NCBI GenBank assembly: GCA_031257135.1
Contig: JAIRPH010000033.1
Span: forward strand, 1-8,106
DNA: 8,106 nt
Reading direction: 5' to 3'
Source: Spirochaetaceae bacterium
Lineage (GTDB): Bacteria > Spirochaetota > Spirochaetia > Treponematales > Breznakiellaceae
Shown here: piece after piece, positions 5,351 to 8,106 of the stretch
Position numbering within the stretch: the stretch's first letter is position 1
How the letters are laid out: the number at the start of each line of letters is the position of its first letter
The notes under the pieces: model-generated
Databases searched by the model: none
Seen by the model: only the letters and a program-made list of their open reading frames with translations
Told to the model about the DNA's origin: nothing
Program-made: the position numbers and the translations under genes

Positions 5351-7136
5351 AAATATATTTCTGTCCTCAAAAGGACTTTTTATTATCTATATGGTCTTAT
5401 CCGGCGCGGCGATTATGGGATTCCGCTTTCTTTTACCCGCGGAACCGCCTCCTTTGGCTGTTTATTCCAAAACATGGCGTCTTATTCAAGGCGGATTGAC
5501 CTATATCGGATTTTTCCCGGCTTTACTCATGTCCGCATTGGTCATCCCCTTCGGATTTTGGCGGGATTCTCAAAAAGAATTCGGCAGTTTTTCCCCGGAA
5601 TTTTTGGATCAGGTTAAGACTCCTATCATACTTGCCATTATCGGCGTTGGACTGTATGGAATTTTGTTCTTTCTTGCCTTTCCTTTGGCGCAGGATTATG
5701 AAACTTATCTTCGTTCGCAAGGACACCTCTTCAAAGCTTCCAAAGAAAAAGCGCAGATCAGCGCGGAACGGGGAAATTGGCCCGACGCGGCTCAATTTCT
5801 TGCGGTATGCGAACAAATCTGGCACGATAGTCCGGAAACGGCGAACCTCCTGTCCGATACGATTATGGGCATGGAGGAATGGCGGATTGCTCAGGCAAAC
5901 GCTCAGCTGGAAGCGTGGGTCGAAGATGACCCGTATCAGGACGTTGTATCCGTCTATTCGGAGGTCAGCGGACAGCAGAATCCGGTAAACGCAACCGAAG
6001 CTCTGCTCTTGGCGGATATGGCTCTTCAGTCGGAACGGTATTTTGACGCTCACTGGCTTGCGAATTTGGGAGTCCGCCTCGCAAAACAAGGAAGCCTTGA
6101 ACGGATTCAAGGGACTCGGCTTGCGAGTCTGGCTTGGAACCGAGTAGGTTCTCTGGAGCCTACCGCAAGAGAAACCGCAATTTATTCGCTGTACCGCAAA
6201 AAGCGGGACGGCTATGAAGCTCTGTCGTCAGAAGACTGGATGAGAGCCTATTATATCTTCAAAGAACTGTCTATCGACGCTCCGGGCGATCCGGATGTGG
6301 CCCGATTTTTGGCTATCAGCGAACAAGGAATCAACAGCATCGCTTTTTTCACCGACGAAATGGAAGCGATGCTGGGAGAAATTCACGCGGAGGCGTTGTT
6401 TTCTTTTCCGCTCAGAGCTTCGGCGGGGAAAAAAACCGGACGGACGGTATTACGCATCGGCTCCTTGTTTGCGTCAGGAGATTATTCCTACGGGGTGGCA
6501 ATCGATCTGATGTCCTTTGACGGAGAAGGACGCCTGCTGTACCGAGTTGAAGCTCCCTATGCGAAGATACTTCCCATAACCCTAGATACCGGCTCTCATG
6601 TCGTGCTGATGATGCGGGCATTAGACCGAGTAGACAGGCAGAAAGCCTTTGAACCGATTTGGAGCGGTCCGAATCAGGCGGGCGCGGAAGATGCCCGGCT
6701 TATGCTGGACATTACTTATGAAGATTTTCTGCTTTTAGCGCGGCTTAGGCAGGGACTGAATCCGCTTCTCATCGGCGATCTGTTGACGATAGCCAAAAGA
6801 ATCGGCGCGTACGGCTATATCCCGCAGATTTTTCAGGCTGAAATTCTCTCCCGATTTTCAGAAGTAACTATTTTTCTGCCTTTGACGATTCTGATTATCG
6901 TTGTAGGCTGGAGATTTAGGGCTACTAAACGCGCTCCCTATGTGCTGGTTCCTATGTTGGTAGTATTGCCGTTGGTATTCAACGGAGTTGTGTTTTTCTG
7001 CCGAAGTATGCTCAACACCTTCAGTATCTGGACGGTCATTGTCTGCGGATTTTCCCTAGCCATCGTATTTTTCAGCGTCGGCATGATTGTTTTGTTTCTC
7101 TTTTCGTTAATTGTGCTGGTTGCCCAGCACGGATAA
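5337..7136 (+). CDS. Large six-TM membrane protein with TPR-like insert; LptF/LptG-like ends
   Basis: This is a 599-residue membrane protein counted from the ATG at 5337. TM segments lie near 14-33, 52-75, 96-118, 511-526, 535-555 and a long hydrophobic stretch at 564-596. Residues about 135-335 form helix-turn-helix repeats resembling TPRs (AERGNWPDAAQFLAVCEQI; ALLLADMALQSERYFDAHW; SSEDWMRAYYIFKELSIDA). Residues about 355-445 look beta-rich (SYGVAIDLMSFDGEGRLLYR followed by VEAPYAK). They recall the LptF/LptG periplasmic jellyroll, where strands of the type 'd.~.g.l...i.A..a' occur. The stretch NPLLIGDLLTIAKRIGAYGY, then QAEILSRFSEVTIFLPL entering TM4, resembles the LptF/G segment before TM4 (helix, 'G', then 'el..R...Pl'). 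I infer a divergent YjgP/YjgQ-type permease with a TPR insertion, pairing with the preceding six-TM protein. An alternative is a lineage-specific scaffold protein with no transport role. Being a membrane protein with helical repeats is well supported; the LptF/G link is moderate. Confidence 0.8.
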   Translation: MKITKNIFLSSKGLFIIYMVLSGAAIMGFRFLLPAEPPPLAVYSKTWRLIQGGLTYIGFFPALLMSALVIPFGFWRDSQKEFGSFSPEFLDQVKTPIILAIIGVGLYGILFFLAFPLAQDYETYLRSQGHLFKASKEKAQISAERGNWPDAAQFLAVCEQIWHDSPETANLLSDTIMGMEEWRIAQANAQLEAWVEDDPYQDVVSVYSEVSGQQNPVNATEALLLADMALQSERYFDAHWLANLGVRLAKQGSLERIQGTRLASLAWNRVGSLEPTARETAIYSLYRKKRDGYEALSSEDWMRAYYIFKELSIDAPGDPDVARFLAISEQGINSIAFFTDEMEAMLGEIHAEALFSFPLRASAGKKTGRTVLRIGSLFASGDYSYGVAIDLMSFDGEGRLLYRVEAPYAKILPITLDTGSHVVLMMRALDRVDRQKAFEPIWSGPNQAGAEDARLMLDITYEDFLLLARLRQGLNPLLIGDLLTIAKRIGAYGYIPQIFQAEILSRFSEVTIFLPLTILIIVVGWRFRATKRAPYVLVPMLVVLPLVFNGVVFFCRSMLNTFSIWTVIVCGFSLAIVFFSVGMIVLFLFSLIVLVAQHG

Positions 7137-7148
7137 TTGTAAAGAGCG

Positions 7149-7167
7149 GCTCCGGCGTAGCCGGAGC
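7149..7167. repeat. GC-rich perfect inverted repeat in the convergent junction
   Basis: GCTCCGGC (7149-7156) and GCCGGAGC (7160-7167) form an 8-bp perfect stem with a three-base loop (GTA). It lies 12 bases after the stop of the large membrane protein. There is no T-run directly after it on the plus strand. Read from the minus strand it is followed by a weak T-containing stretch (CGCTCTTTAC), so it might help end transcription of the AAA ATPase gene. It overlaps by one base (7167/7168 border) with a further palindrome, GCAGGCG-CGCCTGC at 7168-7181. Confidence 0.8.
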
Positions 7168-7175
7168 GCAGGCGC

Positions 7176-7196
7176 GCCTGCCGAAACAGGCTTTTT
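7176..7196 (+). terminator. Rho-independent terminator of the pspA/membrane protein operon
   Basis: GCCTG (7176-7180) pairs with CAGGC (7187-7191) across a six-base loop CCGAAA, followed at once by TTTTT (7192-7196). The stem is only 5 bp but all five pairs match, four of them G-C, and the U-run is in the right place. It ends within the stop codon of the convergent ATPase gene. The GC-rich hairpin just upstream may add strength. An alternative fold, the palindrome at 7168-7181, would compete with this stem. Confidence 0.65.
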
Positions 7197-8106
7197 AGCC
7201 TTCGTTGGCTTTTTGGAAATCGAATTTCTCGTAAATCTTTTTCAGAGTTTCGATTTTGTCCTTCATGGTAACTGAAATAGACTTTGTTTTTTCAATCGTC
7301 TTTTTCAGCTTTTCGGTGGCGACCGATTTATCGTCCGAAATAAACGCGGCTTCTACGGTTTCTTTCACTACCGCTTCGATGTCCGCGCCGCTGTAGCCGT
7401 CGGTGTCCTTGAGCAGTTTGAGAACATCTACCTGATCGGTCAATTTCCCGCGCTTGCGAAGGTGTATATCGAAGATGCGGCGGCGTTCTTCGGCGTTGGG
7501 AAGGTCAACCAGAAAAAGTTCGTCGAACCGCCCTTTCCGCAGGAACTCCGGGGGCAGAGCCGAAATATCGTTGGAGGTTGCAACCACATACACGGAACTC
7601 TCCTTCTCCTGAAGCCACGTCAGAAACTGCCCGAACAGCCGAGTCGTGACGTCGCTGGCTCCGCCCTGACCGCCAAGCCCCGCAAAGGCTTTTTCCAGTT
7701 CGTCGATCCAGAGAACGCAGGGCGCGACCGCCTCCGCGGTCTTGATAGCCCGGCGCAAATTGTCCTCGCTTTCGCCGACGTATTTACCCATGAGTTTTCC
7801 CACATCGAGGCGCAGGAGCGGCACGTTAAACTGGCTCGCTGTGGCTTTGGCGGTAAGGCTTTTTCCGCATCCGGGCATCCCGACTATGAGAATACCTTTC
7901 GGGAGGTCTATGCCGAATTTCCGGGCTTCCCCCAGATTGTTGAAAACATACGATTTGTCTTTGAGATATTTCTTGAGGTTATCAAGTCCGCCGACATCGT
8001 TCAGGCTGGAGTTGAACGGCAGGATTTCAAGGATGCCTGTTTTTTTTATGATCTGCTCTTTCTCTTTGAGAATCAGTTCCTTGTCCTTCTCGTCGATCAT
8101 GCCGGA
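7195..8106 (-). CDS. Ycf46-like AAA+ ATPase, N-terminus cut off by window edge
   Basis: This is the C-terminal part of an AAA+ ATPase; 303 residues are visible and the frame is open to the right edge. Numbering from the methionine at 8100, it shows LNDVGGLDNLKKYL (33-46), Walker A GMPGCGKS (74-81), and LLRLDVGKLMGKYVGESE (95-112), a strong Ycf46-type signature. Walker B with its trailing residues is CVLWIDELEKAF (128-139). Sensor 1 is VVATSND with Asn177, the arginine-finger region is LRKGRFDE (187-194), and sensor 2 is GYSGAD (235-240). All catalytic elements are intact. The methionine at 8100 is probably internal: the codons before it (Ser-Gly) continue the frame, and family members are around 490 residues with a further N-terminal domain. 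The tail (about 250-301) is lysine-rich and helical. The family's cellular role is poorly known. The gene converges on the membrane protein operon and is probably unrelated to it. Confidence 0.93.
   Translation of the reverse strand, partial: SGMIDEKDKELILKEKEQIIKKTGILEILPFNSSLNDVGGLDNLKKYLKDKSYVFNNLGEARKFGIDLPKGILIVGMPGCGKSLTAKATASQFNVPLLRLDVGKLMGKYVGESEDNLRRAIKTAEAVAPCVLWIDELEKAFAGLGGQGGASDVTTRLFGQFLTWLQEKESSVYVVATSNDISALPPEFLRKGRFDELFLVDLPNAEERRRIFDIHLRKRGKLTDQVDVLKLLKDTDGYSGADIEAVVKETVEAAFISDDKSVATEKLKKTIEKTKSISVTMKDKIETLKKIYEKFDFQKANEG

Noticed and set aside
5523..6110. Minus-strand ORF of 195 codons inside the large membrane protein gene
   Set aside because: It is antisense to a continuous membrane protein frame and shows no recognisable domain.
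7195..8100. Methionine at 8100 as the true start of the AAA ATPase
   Set aside because: The frame remains open to the window edge and Ycf46-like proteins carry a further N-terminal domain, so the gene is better described as truncated by the window.

Overview
The window looks like chromosomal DNA from a bacterium of roughly 50% GC. A Treponema-type spirochaete, such as one of the gut-associated treponemes, is my best guess. That guess rests on a FatA-type acyl-ACP thioesterase, a YbjN-like gene paired with PspA, lineage-specific multi-pass membrane proteins and a Ycf46-like AAA ATPase. No rRNA or other phylogenetic marker is present, so the assignment is an inference.

Layout. (1) Positions 1-820, minus strand: the first 273 codons of a beta-class DNA methyltransferase, cut by the left edge. 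Motif IV (DPPF) and motif I (DPFCGCGT) are both visible. (2) Positions 821-1218: a 398-bp divergent intergenic region dominated by about 12 tandem copies of a 21-bp unit (862-1113). The unit has no stop codon in several frames and so creates long but doubtful heptapeptide ORFs. (3) Positions 1219-3256, plus strand: an acyl-ACP thioesterase followed 22 bp later by hisD (histidinol dehydrogenase), which has complete zinc and catalytic residues but no other his gene beside it. (4) Positions 3253-7136, plus strand: a strong sigma70-like promoter overlapping the hisD stop codon drives what looks like a four-gene envelope operon. It contains a YbjN-like protein, PspA/IM30 and two 6-TM membrane proteins, all with gaps of 16 bp or less or overlaps. 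(5) Positions 7137-7194: a convergent junction packed with inverted repeats, including a short rho-independent terminator. (6) Positions 7195-8106, minus strand: the C-terminal AAA module of a Ycf46-like ATPase, cut by the right edge.

How the genes fit together. The most interesting unit is ybjN-like / pspA / 6TM / 6TM. Both membrane proteins are built as 3 TM + soluble domain + 3 TM. The larger one ends its soluble part with a beta-rich stretch and a helical segment that, to my eye, resemble the periplasmic domain and pre-TM4 region of LptF/LptG (YjgP/YjgQ) permeases. It also carries about 200 residues of TPR-like helices inserted after TM3. If this reading is right, the pair is a divergent LptF/LptG-like exporter couple coupled to the PspA membrane-stress protein. 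That is an inference and needs profile or structure searches. The other point of interest is the helically phased 21-bp repeat array between the methyltransferase and the thioesterase.
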